Shown: positions 28,664 through 38,286, numbered from the stretch's first letter. The stretch is 64,000 nucleotides of DNA from Paenibacillus monticola (GCF_009664975.1 NZ_WJXB01000001.1:992001-1056000), one strand, 5' to 3'. Numbers and translations: made by a program. The notes: generated from the letters alone by a model not told the origin.

Positions 28664-30478
28664 ATGCAGTTATGGAATAATTTCCGCTACCGGATCTCAG
28701 GCATCCGCACGACGCTGCTCTTAAGCTATTTGGTTATTATCTTTATTTGCATTGCCATGGTAGGGGCGGCTTCCTACTATATTTCTTATAAATCGATGTT
28801 GGAGAAGGTAGAGACGGCCAGCTTTCAGATTGTACGGCAAATTGAAAATAATATGGATAACGATATGCACAGCAAACGCAATCTGCTGCTGTCTCCCTAC
28901 TACAATCAGCAATACATAGATGATATCAATGCCTATGCCTCTATGAGCAGCGAGAGCAAATTTGTGATCCGTCAAAGTTTCGAGGACTTGTATTTGAAAA
29001 CGTTTAATACGACTCCAATCACGGATTTCGTTCGTTTTCGAATCTACTATAGCACGGGGGAAATGATGAGCTCTTCCAACAATAGCGCCCATGAGAATCC
29101 TGCTAAAGTGCGGAATGAATCATGGTTCAAGGACACAGTGAACAAAGACGGAAGAGTGAATTTCATTAACGTTCCAGACTCGGAATCCATATCTGAAGAG
29201 CGGACCATTGCCTACTCGACAGCAATTTTAATTCGTGATTTTGCCAATCCGGATCAATTTATTGTGGTTCGTGCCGATTACAGCGACAGCTTATTCCGCA
29301 GCATTTCCCAGAATGCCGATCTTACGGAGACCAGTAAATTTCTCGTGCTGGATGAGAACAATACCCCCGTGTATGTCTCGGAAGGTTATTCAGTTAACCT
29401 GCTGCAGGATATTCTGTCCCGTATGGAGGGCAAGCAAGGGAAATTCTGGTTCAATCATGAGGACAGTCAGTACTTTATTTCGTATACACGTTCAGAATAT
29501 TCGGGCTGGAAGACCGTGCTGTTGATGCCAAAAGAAGAAATTGTGAGCCCACTAAATTCGATCAAAACGGCGGTCATTTATACAGGCGCTTTTGCTTTCA
29601 TGATCACCTTTCTGCTGTCCATTCTGCTGGGTCGGATGATTACGAAGCCGATTCTTGATTTACATAAAAGCGTCAACCGGATCAAACGGGGCGATTTCTC
29701 AGTGGGGCTAGATGTGAACCGCAGAGATGAAATCGGCCGGATCGCGATGAATTTCAATGCGATGCGCAATGAATTGCAAATGCTGATTGAGAACAAATAT
29801 ATCTACCAGATCAAGCTGCAGGAAGCGGAGCTAGCGATGCTCTATTCACAGATCAATCCGCATTTTCTCTATAACACCCTCGATAGTATTAAAGCTATGG
29901 CCGACTACTATTCTGTGGAAGAGATTAGCGAGATGGCTCAGTCACTGGCGGACATGTTCCGATACAACATCAAGAACAGCGACGAGGTAGTTTCCCTGCG
30001 CGAGGAACTAGAGCAGATTGAGGCTTATATCAGAATTCAAAGCTTCCGGTTCGATGGGAAGTTTCAATATAGTGTGGACGTGGAAGAAGAGCTATACGAT
30101 TATTCGATTTTGAAAATGACATTACAGCCACTCGTGGAGAATGCAGTCTTCCATGGGATTGAACCGATGAGAGAAAAAGGCAGGATTGTGATCGCTGCGC
30201 GCAGATACGCAGACGGTGTACACCTGAGCGTCAGTGATAATGGGGTTGGGATTATGGAGGAAAGGCTGGAGGAAATCCGGGCCGCGCTCGTGCGTCCGGT
30301 AGTTCAGGAACAATATTTGAGTCTGCCCTCTGGCGTAGGGATTGGCATTCGTAATGTTTATGCTCGATATGCAATTCGTTATGGTACCAGAATGGAATTT
30401 CGGATCGAAAGCAATGAAGGTGCAGGTACGCTGATTACGCTGATACTTCGTGAGGAAGCTGCCGGAAAGTCGAAATAA
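28664..30478 (+). CDS. YesM-type sensor histidine kinase
   Basis: A 604-residue membrane sensor. The first transmembrane segment is at about 17-39. A large extracellular Cache-like sensing region (about 40-298), a second membrane segment (about 300-322) and a HAMP domain (about 323-375) follow. The His_kinase domain has QINPHFLYNTLDSIK (phospho-acceptor H400), and the ATPase domain shows DNGVGI and GIGIRNV. This is the LytS/YesM type of kinase that pairs with AraC-type response regulators. The partner is almost certainly the YesN-like gene at 33837, with the transporter genes between. The signal is probably an oligosaccharide, perhaps a cellulose breakdown product, since the cellulase pair is divergent. 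Confidence 0.92.
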   Translation: MQLWNNFRYRISGIRTTLLLSYLVIIFICIAMVGAASYYISYKSMLEKVETASFQIVRQIENNMDNDMHSKRNLLLSPYYNQQYIDDINAYASMSSESKFVIRQSFEDLYLKTFNTTPITDFVRFRIYYSTGEMMSSSNNSAHENPAKVRNESWFKDTVNKDGRVNFINVPDSESISEERTIAYSTAILIRDFANPDQFIVVRADYSDSLFRSISQNADLTETSKFLVLDENNTPVYVSEGYSVNLLQDILSRMEGKQGKFWFNHEDSQYFISYTRSEYSGWKTVLLMPKEEIVSPLNSIKTAVIYTGAFAFMITFLLSILLGRMITKPILDLHKSVNRIKRGDFSVGLDVNRRDEIGRIAMNFNAMRNELQMLIENKYIYQIKLQEAELAMLYSQINPHFLYNTLDSIKAMADYYSVEEISEMAQSLADMFRYNIKNSDEVVSLREELEQIEAYIRIQSFRFDGKFQYSVDVEEELYDYSILKMTLQPLVENAVFHGIEPMREKGRIVIAARRYADGVHLSVSDNGVGIMEERLEEIRAALVRPVVQEQYLSLPSGVGIGIRNVYARYAIRYGTRMEFRIESNEGAGTLITLILREEAAGKSK

Positions 30479-30512
30479 TCAACACTAATAGTCGAGATCG
30501 TGAATGGGAGAT

Positions 30513-30526
30513 GGAAAGCGCTTGCA
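30513..30526 (+). promoter_or_regulatory. cre-like sequence upstream of the sugar-binding lipoprotein
   Basis: GGAAAGCGCTTGCA has the AAAGCGCTT core of cre sites, with two departures from the consensus (first and twelfth positions). It lies between the kinase stop and the binding-protein start, and suggests separate CcpA control of the transporter. Confidence 0.45.
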
Positions 30527-30578
30527 TTAAAATAAAGGAGTAGCACAGGGAGCTAGATTAATGGGGAGGTTATAGCAA

Positions 30579-31949
30579 GTGAGAAAAATGAAAACGGTAT
30601 CAATGTTGCTCGTAGTATCTCTGGCATTGCTCGGTTTAGCAGGTTGCGGAGGGAATAATAATAACAGCAATGCAGCAAATAACGGCAATACAGCGAGTAC
30701 AGATGCAAATGCCACAAACACCAAAAACACTAAAGATACCAAAGCGAAGGACCCGGTCACACTTAGCTTTGTGATACCCAATACGGTAGATACAGCACCG
30801 TTTACCCAGCTATTCGGGGAATTTGAGAAGCAGACAGGCAATAAGGTTGAATTGCAAGCGCTTCCGGGTGGAGAGTTTGACAATATGATGAAGACGCGTT
30901 TCTCTACAGGAGATTTCCCCGATCTGTTCCTGATGCAGCCCGGTACGAAACAATACGTAAAGCTGCGGGCAGATGAAATGCTGCGTGAGTGGTCCGGCGA
31001 TGTGGATGTGTGGGCACGAATCATTCCTTCGATGAAGGACGCTCAAACCTTGGACGGTAAAATCTATGGTGTCCCTTATGGAGCTACCGGCATGTACGGT
31101 GTGTTCTATAACAAGGATGTTTTTACAAAAGCTGGCGTAGAGCCACCTAAAAATTACGCCGACCTCATTGAGATTGCCAAAAAAATTAAAGCAACGGGTG
31201 TTACCCCGTTTTATGAAGGTGTTAAAGACGGCTGGCCTGCCCAAATCTTCTATCTGACGGGTTGGGTATCGAATGTGGACCCTGCCATCGGTGATGAAGG
31301 TGTGGCTAAGCTGCAGACAAATGAATTGAAGATGAATAATATTCCAGAACTGAAGAATCTGTTCACTAAACAGAAGGAACTCATAGATCTGGGCTTGTAT
31401 CAGGATAATGTGCTGGCAGGTACCTTCGATGAGATGCAGACGATGCTTGGCGAAGGAAAAGCCGCTATGGTCTTCAATCTGGACGGTATTATCCCGCAGT
31501 TGGAGAAGAAATTCGGCAAAGAGTTTGTTAACGATAAGCTGGGCTTCTTCCCATTCCCTTCAGACACAGATCAAGGTGTGGCGGTAGTCACTCCTCCGAA
31601 TCAGTTGATGATTCCTACACAGGCCAAACATGCGGATGCGGCAGTCGAATTGGTGAAGTTCATGCTTACCAAAGAGATGACAGATATGTATTATGCTGCA
31701 GCTCCGGGTATTCCAATCTTTGAGGATGCCAAGGTAGATCTGGTTCCGGTTCAACAGACTGTTAAAGATTTGATAGAAGCCGGTAAATCCAAAATCAACA
31801 TCCAGAACCGTCTGACTCCGGTCTTTGCAGATTTCCAGAAGCTGCTGCAAATCTTCTTTATCGATGGCGATGTGGATAAGGCGTACAAGGATTTTGCGGC
31901 TAACTATGAGAAAGACGGCAAATCGAAGCTTCTCGAAGGCTTCAAGTAA
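30579..31949 (+). CDS. Sugar ABC transporter substrate-binding lipoprotein (CUT1)
   Basis: A 456-residue solute-binding protein. The signal sequence ends in the lipobox LAGC, with C23 the lipid-anchored residue, followed by an Asn/Ser/Thr-rich tether (NNNNSNAANNGNTASTDANAT region). The mature part has the bacterial extracellular solute-binding protein fold of the maltose/oligosaccharide group (KTRFSTGDFPDLF, GEGKAAMVFNLDG). A GTG at 30579 is preceded at good spacing by GGGGAGGT, so I take it as the start; an ATG three codons later is the alternative. It delivers sugar to the two permeases that follow. Confidence 0.92.
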   Translation: MRKMKTVSMLLVVSLALLGLAGCGGNNNNSNAANNGNTASTDANATNTKNTKDTKAKDPVTLSFVIPNTVDTAPFTQLFGEFEKQTGNKVELQALPGGEFDNMMKTRFSTGDFPDLFLMQPGTKQYVKLRADEMLREWSGDVDVWARIIPSMKDAQTLDGKIYGVPYGATGMYGVFYNKDVFTKAGVEPPKNYADLIEIAKKIKATGVTPFYEGVKDGWPAQIFYLTGWVSNVDPAIGDEGVAKLQTNELKMNNIPELKNLFTKQKELIDLGLYQDNVLAGTFDEMQTMLGEGKAAMVFNLDGIIPQLEKKFGKEFVNDKLGFFPFPSDTDQGVAVVTPPNQLMIPTQAKHADAAVELVKFMLTKEMTDMYYAAAPGIPIFEDAKVDLVPVQQTVKDLIEAGKSKINIQNRLTPVFADFQKLLQIFFIDGDVDKAYKDFAANYEKDGKSKLLEGFK

Positions 31950-32074
31950 GTACAGAAGGAATTGGGGCTATACCTGCTGCCCGCCTCTACCCCGTAAATT
32001 GTTAGGGAGGGCGGCGGAAGGTCCAATCTGACTAGTCCTTTCGGCTGACAATATAGAGAAAAGGAGAGAGATCC

Positions 32075-32944
32075 ATGAAAGGACGCAAATACCCTTTATA
32101 TTTCGCATTCCCAGCGCTGGCGGTGTTCCTGCTGTTCTTCATTACGCCGACCGTTATCGGCTTCTATTACAGCTTTACGGACTGGAACATTAACGCGGAT
32201 ACGATATCTTTCAACGGACTGGATAATTACCGGGCGTTGTTTCAAGAGCCGAGACTCTTGACCGCTTTTAAGAATACGCTTATATTCGCAGCTGCAGTTA
32301 CGGTGTTTCAGAATGTTTTGGGGCTTGGACTGGCATTGATTCTAAACGAGGCACTCAAGGCAAAGAACTTTTTGCGGATGATCTTTTTTATGCCTTATGT
32401 CATCTCACCGATCGTCATTGGTTACATTTTCCGGGCCATCTATCATCCCTCGAACGGTATCATAAATCATGTGCTGAACTCTGTTGGGCTAGGCTTTATG
32501 GCGCAGGATTGGCTCAATAATCCGAAGTTTGCTTTATTTTCAATCATCATGACCGATTTGTGGCGGGTTACAGGCTTCTCCATGGTTGTCTATCTGGCAG
32601 GTTTGCAATTTATCTCCAAGGATTTAATTGAGAGTTCCTCCATTGATGGCGCGCATTACTGGCAACGTTTCCGCTTTATTGTATTCCCTTTACTGGCGGC
32701 TTCTTTAACGGTGAATGTGCTGCTGGCAATGATCAATTCAATGAAAATCTTTGAAATGGTAATGGTGCTGACAGATGGCGGGCCAGGGTATACGACAGAA
32801 GTGTTCTTCACTTATATAAGGAATATGTTCAGTACGGGGCAATTTGGATATGCTACTGCGGTCAATCTGATGCTGTTTGTGCTGGTTACCCTAATCGGTG
32901 TGCCTGTGCTAATGGGCCTGAAGAAGAGGGAGATGGAATACTAA
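32075..32944 (+). CDS. Sugar ABC transporter permease (MalF/UgpA-like)
   Basis: A 289-residue permease with six predicted membrane helices. It starts KYPLYFAFPALAVFLLFFITP and carries the cytoplasmic coupling motif SSIDGAHYWQRFRFIVFPLL (about 190-210), the EAA loop that contacts the ATPase. A possible inter-gene hairpin made of GC-rich arms (about 31980-32015) separates it from the binding-protein gene. Such structures commonly lower permease levels relative to the binding protein. Its stop overlaps the next permease start (TAATG). No ATPase gene is present in the operon. Confidence 0.92.
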   Translation: MKGRKYPLYFAFPALAVFLLFFITPTVIGFYYSFTDWNINADTISFNGLDNYRALFQEPRLLTAFKNTLIFAAAVTVFQNVLGLGLALILNEALKAKNFLRMIFFMPYVISPIVIGYIFRAIYHPSNGIINHVLNSVGLGFMAQDWLNNPKFALFSIIMTDLWRVTGFSMVVYLAGLQFISKDLIESSSIDGAHYWQRFRFIVFPLLAASLTVNVLLAMINSMKIFEMVMVLTDGGPGYTTEVFFTYIRNMFSTGQFGYATAVNLMLFVLVTLIGVPVLMGLKKREMEY

Positions 32945-33768
32945 TGCAAACGCAGAGACGTGGCAGGCTGATTGTGCTGGAGGTAGTGGCTTTTGCGCTG
33001 GCGATTCTGATCCTGATCCCTTTCTTCATGATTCTGATTAACTCCTTCAAGGACATTCGCGAATCCGCATTGTTTGGACTTGGATTGCCATCCGTGTGGA
33101 AGTTCTCCAACTATAAAGATGTATTCGAGCAGGCCAATATCCTACGCGGATTTAAAAATAGTGTCATGATCTCCGCTTCAGTAGTTGTATGTGTCAATCT
33201 GTTTGCTTCGATGGCGGCCTTCGTCATTCAGCGGAGGGATGACAAGTTCATGCGTGACACCTTTTATATGTTTATTGTAGGCCTTATCGTTCCGGTATCC
33301 ATTGTTCCGACGATCAAGCTGATGAGCGATCTGCATATTAAAGGCACTTACTTCAGTCTAGTGATGTATTATACGGCGGTGCTGCTGCCCTTTGCAATCT
33401 TCATGCTCGTAGGCTTCATGAAATCGATCCCGCGTGAGCTGGATGAAGCGGCATTACTGGAAGGGAGCAGCTATTTCCGGCTCTATTTTCAAATGATTCT
33501 GCCGCTCCTGATGACGGTTCTGGTCACTGTAACCATCGTCGTACTGGTGTCCGTGTGGAATGACTTCTTCGGGCCCTTTTACCTCATGACGGATAGCACC
33601 AAGTGGACGCTAGTGCTGCAGGTGTTCAACTTCGTTACCCTTTACAGTACCAATTGGGGCGTTGTATTCGCCTTCATGGTGATGGTGGTTGCACCCGTGC
33701 TTATCATTTATCTGTTCCTGCAGCGTTTTATCATTGACGGATTAACAGCAGGTTCATTGAAAGGCTGA
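32944..33768 (+). CDS. Sugar ABC transporter permease (MalG/UgpE-like)
   Basis: A 274-residue second permease with six predicted helices. The EAA loop reads DEAALLEGSSYFRLYFQMILPLL (about 172-194). It is translationally coupled to the preceding permease by a one-base overlap. With the binding protein and a shared MsmX-type ATPase encoded elsewhere, it should form an oligosaccharide importer. It ends with the typical short G-S-L-K-G tail of MalG-like proteins. Confidence 0.92.
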   Translation: MQTQRRGRLIVLEVVAFALAILILIPFFMILINSFKDIRESALFGLGLPSVWKFSNYKDVFEQANILRGFKNSVMISASVVVCVNLFASMAAFVIQRRDDKFMRDTFYMFIVGLIVPVSIVPTIKLMSDLHIKGTYFSLVMYYTAVLLPFAIFMLVGFMKSIPRELDEAALLEGSSYFRLYFQMILPLLMTVLVTVTIVVLVSVWNDFFGPFYLMTDSTKWTLVLQVFNFVTLYSTNWGVVFAFMVMVVAPVLIIYLFLQRFIIDGLTAGSLKG

Positions 33769-33836
33769 GGGTTCGCCTTCTCACAGCCCGCTAGCTCTAT
33801 CTAGCCAACTTCATCCCTACTTCGGAGGTTATAAAC

Positions 33837-35465
33837 ATGCGCAGAGTATTAATCGTTGATGATGAAAAGTGGATACGTAGAGGTTTAATTCAGTCGATTG
33901 CCTGGAGTGAATTTGAGCTTACGCTGGTGGGAGAAGCGGAGAATGGGGACGATGCCTATACATTGGCACTATCGGTACAGCCGGATGTGCTGTTTCTGGA
34001 TATGCGGATGCCGGGCATGGATGGCAAACAGCTGCTCGCACTGCTCAGTCAAGAGCTGCCGAATCTGCTGGTCATTGTAATCAGTGGGTATTCGGATTTC
34101 GAATATACCAAAGAGGCGATCCGCCATAAGGTATTCGATTATCTGCTGAAGCCGGTCCGGAAAGAAGAGCTGAATACGGTACTGCGCAAAGCTTGTGAGG
34201 AGCTGCAGCAGCGTGAGGATAATCAGCGTGCAGCCTTGCAGCAAAGAGGACAGGGCTGGCTCCGGGCACTGCTGGACAGTTCGGCGGAAGAAGAAGGTGG
34301 AACAGCTATTGGCGTGACCGAAGCTATGCCACCGGAGTGGGCAGGACAGGAGTTGGTTGCGCTCATCGGGCAATCTGATGTCTTCTTAGAGACTATGGAG
34401 TTGGATTCAGCTTGCCTGCTGAGCAGCCTCCGGGAGCAATTGAACCGAATTCAACCGTTTCTTTTTGGGAACGGAAGCTGGTCCTATGAAGCCTCTTTTA
34501 TGAGCGGCAGTTCTCGGGAACTGCTGCTTGTGTGTTCCGGTAGCCGGTTTGAGCGGGATGATCTGCAGCGGGTATGCAGTATTCTGCAAAATGTCCTGAA
34601 GCGGGCGGGTTGTCCCTTCGCAAGTGTTGGAATCAGTACGATCAAGCAGGAAGGGCGTAAGCTCCGGGAAGCCGTGCGGGAAGCAGAGCAAGCACTGAAG
34701 GGTAGATTGCTGGGACAAAGAGATCTAGTTCTAGAGGCGGAGCACAAGCAGGCAGCCGCCAAGTTTACCTATCCAGGAGAGCAAGAGCGGGCTTTTCTAC
34801 TCTCCCTGCAATCCGGAAGCCTACTTGCGGCTCAACATGAATTTTTCGAATTTCTATATAAAGTCTCAATGGATACGGTGAGTGTGGAGCAGTTGCAGCG
34901 GAGCTCGTTGCTGCTCTTGTACGCGGTAGAGAAACAGCTTCAGGCCAAAGGTGCAGATTTCGGACATATTTGCGGAAAAAGTCCTGCGGTTTATACAGAA
35001 ATTCTGGGTGCACGAAATGATAAAGCCTCAGTCACTACAATATTCACAGAAGAGCTAATTCCTGCTGTAACTGACTTTTATAACAAGCTCGGCGAGAAAC
35101 AAGCTGGGAAAGTTGTGGAGGAAATGAAGCAGCAGGTGGAAGCTTATTACGATCAATCCTTGTCATTACAGGGAATCGCCCAGAGTTACTATATGAATCA
35201 GGACTATTTAAGCCGGATCTTTAAGAAAGCAACGGGCAAGAATTTCATCGATTACCTGACCGATGTACGTATATGCAAATCCAAGGAATTGATGAAGTTC
35301 TCTAAATATAAAAATTATGAGATCGCGCAAATGGTGGGGTATGAGGATTATCGGTATTTCAGCCAAATATTCAAAAAAAGACTGGGTATGACCATAGGGG
35401 AGTACCGTAATTCCGCAAGCCAGGCCGATCATCAAGGGAGAGAAGAACCATGTCCAAACATCTGA
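33837..35465 (+). CDS. YesN-type AraC-family response regulator
   Basis: A 542-residue regulator. The receiver domain (1-120) has the phospho-acceptor D55 in LFLDMRMPGMDG and K in LLKPVRKEEL. A long middle region (about 125-420) of unknown fold follows. The C-terminal AraC-type DNA-binding domain (about 430-535) has two helix-turn-helices: LQGIAQSYYMNQDYLSRIFK and YEIAQMVGYEDYRYFSQIFK. It presumably pairs with the kinase at 28664 and controls the transporter and perhaps the cellulases. CGGAGG lies ahead of the ATG. Its last 16 bases overlap the next gene. Confidence 0.92.
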   Translation: MRRVLIVDDEKWIRRGLIQSIAWSEFELTLVGEAENGDDAYTLALSVQPDVLFLDMRMPGMDGKQLLALLSQELPNLLVIVISGYSDFEYTKEAIRHKVFDYLLKPVRKEELNTVLRKACEELQQREDNQRAALQQRGQGWLRALLDSSAEEEGGTAIGVTEAMPPEWAGQELVALIGQSDVFLETMELDSACLLSSLREQLNRIQPFLFGNGSWSYEASFMSGSSRELLLVCSGSRFERDDLQRVCSILQNVLKRAGCPFASVGISTIKQEGRKLREAVREAEQALKGRLLGQRDLVLEAEHKQAAAKFTYPGEQERAFLLSLQSGSLLAAQHEFFEFLYKVSMDTVSVEQLQRSSLLLLYAVEKQLQAKGADFGHICGKSPAVYTEILGARNDKASVTTIFTEELIPAVTDFYNKLGEKQAGKVVEEMKQQVEAYYDQSLSLQGIAQSYYMNQDYLSRIFKKATGKNFIDYLTDVRICKSKELMKFSKYKNYEIAQMVGYEDYRYFSQIFKKRLGMTIGEYRNSASQADHQGREEPCPNI

Positions 35466-37174
35466 TTCCTGACACACTAATGCTTGAAGAGAGAGCCTTG
35501 CACGCCATTAACGCGCTTGTGGGCATTGCCGATCACGACCATGACGGAATTCCGTTTTTCGCGGCCGATTTGATGCAAGAGCCTGCCTGCATGACCCATG
35601 GAGATTGGGACTACGGCTCATCTCACGGGCGGATGATTGATGCGCTGGTGCTGGCCCGCCACATGACGGGTTCAACAGAGGGCCAAGAGACGGAAGAGAA
35701 ATACCGTGCGAATCTAATGTCCTATTTCAAAGAAGATGGACTTAGCTACCGCCAGGTCAGCCCGGCTCATGACTGGGAGCCTAACGCCAATCTGATCGAC
35801 CAACGGGCAGTCATTCTATCCCTGACCTCTTGGTATATGGAGAGTGGCGACCCCAAGGTGAAGGAAGCGGCAGACCGACATGTTGCAGCATTGAAGCGGA
35901 TTGCCATTAAAGAACGGGACATCTGGTTCTACCCCGCCTCTGAATATAAGGAAGGCGGCTGGCCTTCCTCGAATGGGATCCTGCTGCGTCTTGCACCAGA
36001 TCCGGCCTCCTTTTGCGGCAGGCTGGTTATGCCGCTCTTGAAATATCATGAGGTGACGGGCAACAAGGATGCTTTTGAGTTATGCCAGTTCTTTACGGCG
36101 CTGATTATCGAGCGCAGCGGTGTGTTTAACGAGGACGGCAGCTTTAATACGGCGCTCGCTTATCGCAGTGGGCATTTCCACACGCGTATAGGGACGCTGG
36201 ATGCGATAGCCCGGTTTGGAGCTTTTACCGGAAATGCAGCGACGATCGCTTGGGTGAGGAAGAGTTATGATTGGGCGCTGACCGTGGGCACTACCTTCGG
36301 CTGGACTCCTGGTGATATGCACGAGCAGGCTTATGAACACGAGACTTGTTCGCTGGTGGATCTGATCTCAACCGGGATTACGCTGGCCCAAAGCGGTTAT
36401 GTAGAATATTGGGGTATCGTAGAACGTTTCCTGCGCAATCATTTAACAGAATCCCAGCTGCTGGATTTGGATTGGGTACAGCAGTCGGAAGACCACTCGA
36501 ACGATATTCATGGCGATATTTCCTACTATAAAGTAGCGGACCGGACTAGAGGCGCTTTTGCGGGCTACTCAGCCCCGAATGATTTTGTCTGCGATGTGAT
36601 TGAAGGGCGGGGCCACACGAATGATCTGCAAATCTGCTGCCTTGGCTCGGGAACCCGCGGATTGTTCATGGGCTGGAGCAACACCGTTACGGAGCACAAG
36701 GGCACAGTTAGTGTAAACTTCCTGTTGAACCGTGGCTCCAAATGGCTGGATGTGCATAGCTATCTGCCCCATGAAGGCAAGCTTGTCTTGAACATCAACG
36801 CCGATATTCCGCGTCTGCTGGTGCGTATTCCCGAATGGGCAGGCTTCACTAAGATCAAATATACCCGCGAACGTGGCGGCATAGTAACAGCAGGACATGG
36901 CAAAGAACCAAGCCGCTGGGTGAACCGCTGTTTCCTGCTGCTGGACGAGGCCTATGAAGGGGAGACGATTACGATTACGTTCCCGCTTAGCTTCCGTACG
37001 ACTGTGGAAACAGCTGTGGATCAGAGCTTCGTGACCGAATGGCGTGGAGACGATGTGGTCAGCATTACTCCACAGGGCAAGACCAAACCGCTCTACACCT
37101 CGCGTGTAGTCTTCGAGCAAGCGCCAATGAAGGAAGGTAGCTTGCGACGTCCGGAGCAGGATTTTATCTGGTAG
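35450..37174 (+). CDS. GH127/DUF1680-like six-hairpin glycosidase (putative beta-L-arabinofuranosidase family)
   Basis: A 574-residue intracellular protein with an (alpha/alpha)6-type N-terminal part (about 1-400) and a beta-sandwich tail. It carries the pattern of the GH127 zinc-thiolate active site: E298-T-C300 in YEHETCSLVDL and adjacent C396-C397 in LQICCLGSGTRG. In characterised GH127 arabinofuranosidases one Glu and three Cys bind zinc and one of the paired Cys is the nucleophile. Overall similarity is moderate, so it may represent a divergent branch with another substrate. It overlaps the response regulator's 3' end by 16 bases and is probably co-expressed with the transporter. GGGAGAG precedes the ATG. 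Confidence 0.7.
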   Translation: MSKHLIPDTLMLEERALHAINALVGIADHDHDGIPFFAADLMQEPACMTHGDWDYGSSHGRMIDALVLARHMTGSTEGQETEEKYRANLMSYFKEDGLSYRQVSPAHDWEPNANLIDQRAVILSLTSWYMESGDPKVKEAADRHVAALKRIAIKERDIWFYPASEYKEGGWPSSNGILLRLAPDPASFCGRLVMPLLKYHEVTGNKDAFELCQFFTALIIERSGVFNEDGSFNTALAYRSGHFHTRIGTLDAIARFGAFTGNAATIAWVRKSYDWALTVGTTFGWTPGDMHEQAYEHETCSLVDLISTGITLAQSGYVEYWGIVERFLRNHLTESQLLDLDWVQQSEDHSNDIHGDISYYKVADRTRGAFAGYSAPNDFVCDVIEGRGHTNDLQICCLGSGTRGLFMGWSNTVTEHKGTVSVNFLLNRGSKWLDVHSYLPHEGKLVLNINADIPRLLVRIPEWAGFTKIKYTRERGGIVTAGHGKEPSRWVNRCFLLLDEAYEGETITITFPLSFRTTVETAVDQSFVTEWRGDDVVSITPQGKTKPLYTSRVVFEQAPMKEGSLRRPEQDFIW

Positions 37175-37209
37175 GGGATATAGAAAGGTATAGCTATATA
37201 GGCAGGAAT

Positions 37210-37405
37210 AGATTTAGCTGCACTCTGTACACTTATTCTGGGGAATTGAACCGCTAAAGTGACTTTAGTTGTATTTCGTGCAGCTAAATTCCGATGAAAT
37301 CCCACTTCACGCCTTTGCCAATGAATATAACTGCAGAGAATGCAATTAAAGTATCAGTTCTCGGTAAAGGCGATGTTTTAAGTGTACAAAGTGCAACTAT
37401 TCTTG
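37210..37405. repeat. Palindromic intergenic element
   Basis: ATTTAGCTGCAC (37211-37222) is matched exactly in reverse by GTGCAGCTAAAT (37278-37289). A second nested pairing joins TGCACTCTGTACACTTA (37218-37234) with TAAGTGTACAAAGTGCA (37380-37396), differing by one base. No protein is encoded. The structure is MITE-like and fills most of the 400-base gap after the GH127-like gene. Confidence 0.5.
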
Positions 37406-37477
37406 TAACGCAGGCATGTAACCCAAACAGGACTGTGCGTATAGTGCATTCTGTATAGGTAGGATGTAAGTTGAAAT

Positions 37478-37532
37478 ATTCACCGCAGTTACGATTAAAG
37501 CCGATTTAGGAGAATCATAAGCTTATATAGAA
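37478..37532. repeat. Dispersed repeat, second copy of the 19.24 kb motif
   Basis: ATTCACCGCAGTTACGA then TAAAGCCGATTTAGG matches 19244-19282 apart from a few substitutions. It ends in CTTATATAGA, a shortened form of the terminal motif also found at 12827-12843. It lies about 40 bases upstream of the racemase-family gene and includes likely promoter space. Confidence 0.55.
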
Positions 37533-37572
37533 GAATAAGAATCGAAAGTAATAACTTAGGGAGTGAGTAAAG

Positions 37573-38232
37573 ATGAAGACTGTGGTAGCTGTGTATACAG
37601 GACAAGGATTGGCTGATCCACTGAAGGCGATATTCAAGGAGTTGCTGCCTGATATCAGATTGGTGAACATTATTGATGATAGTCTGATCGGAGATGTGGT
37701 GCAGGCCGGAGAGGTTCAACCCGGTGTAGCCAGACGGCTGGTGCAATATTTCCATAACGGTGAAGAGCTTGGAGCCGATGTGATTCTGAATACCTGCTCA
37801 TCTGTCGGCGAGGTTGCTGATGATGCGCGGAAATTGATCGGTGTGCCTATTGTGAAGATAGATGACTTGATGGCAGCGAAGGCGGTTGAAGGCTACAGCC
37901 GAATTGCTGTGCTGGCGACTCTGCCGTCCACGCTTGCGCCGACGATGCGGTTAATCCGCAAGAAGGCCAAGGAAGCTGGCAAGGAAGTTACTCTGGTGGA
38001 CGGACTCGCGGCAGGGGCCTTTGACGCGCTGGTCTCCGGCAAACCAGAGGAGCATGATGCTATCCTGCTGCGGACAGCTATTAAAGCTGCGGAACATGCG
38101 GAAGTCATTGTGCTGGCACAGGGTTCGATGGCCAGAATGGAGCAGGCATTGCAGGCGGCAACGGGCATCCCTGTGCTCTCTTCCCCACGGCTCGGCGTTC
38201 AGCAAGTGAAAGAATTGCTGAATCGTTTATAG
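37573..38232 (+). CDS. Aspartate/glutamate racemase superfamily protein
   Basis: A 219-residue protein of the Asp/Glu/hydantoin racemase superfamily, with two similar Rossmann-like halves. The first-half catalytic Cys is present in NTCSSVGE (about 75-82). The place of the second Cys holds Ser in LAQGSMARME, so a two-base racemase mechanism is doubtful. A one-Cys reaction, as in some decarboxylases or isomerases of this superfamily, is possible. It has its own terminator. The next genes encode an acid-sugar kinase and a beta-keto acid cleavage enzyme, which hints at a related pathway. The substrate is unknown. Confidence 0.75.
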   Translation: MKTVVAVYTGQGLADPLKAIFKELLPDIRLVNIIDDSLIGDVVQAGEVQPGVARRLVQYFHNGEELGADVILNTCSSVGEVADDARKLIGVPIVKIDDLMAAKAVEGYSRIAVLATLPSTLAPTMRLIRKKAKEAGKEVTLVDGLAAGAFDALVSGKPEEHDAILLRTAIKAAEHAEVIVLAQGSMARMEQALQAATGIPVLSSPRLGVQQVKELLNRL

Positions 38233-38286
38233 GAAAGTCTGCTCGAAGTCAGTCATAGAGAGTTATAGACTGTATTTTGTTTGATC

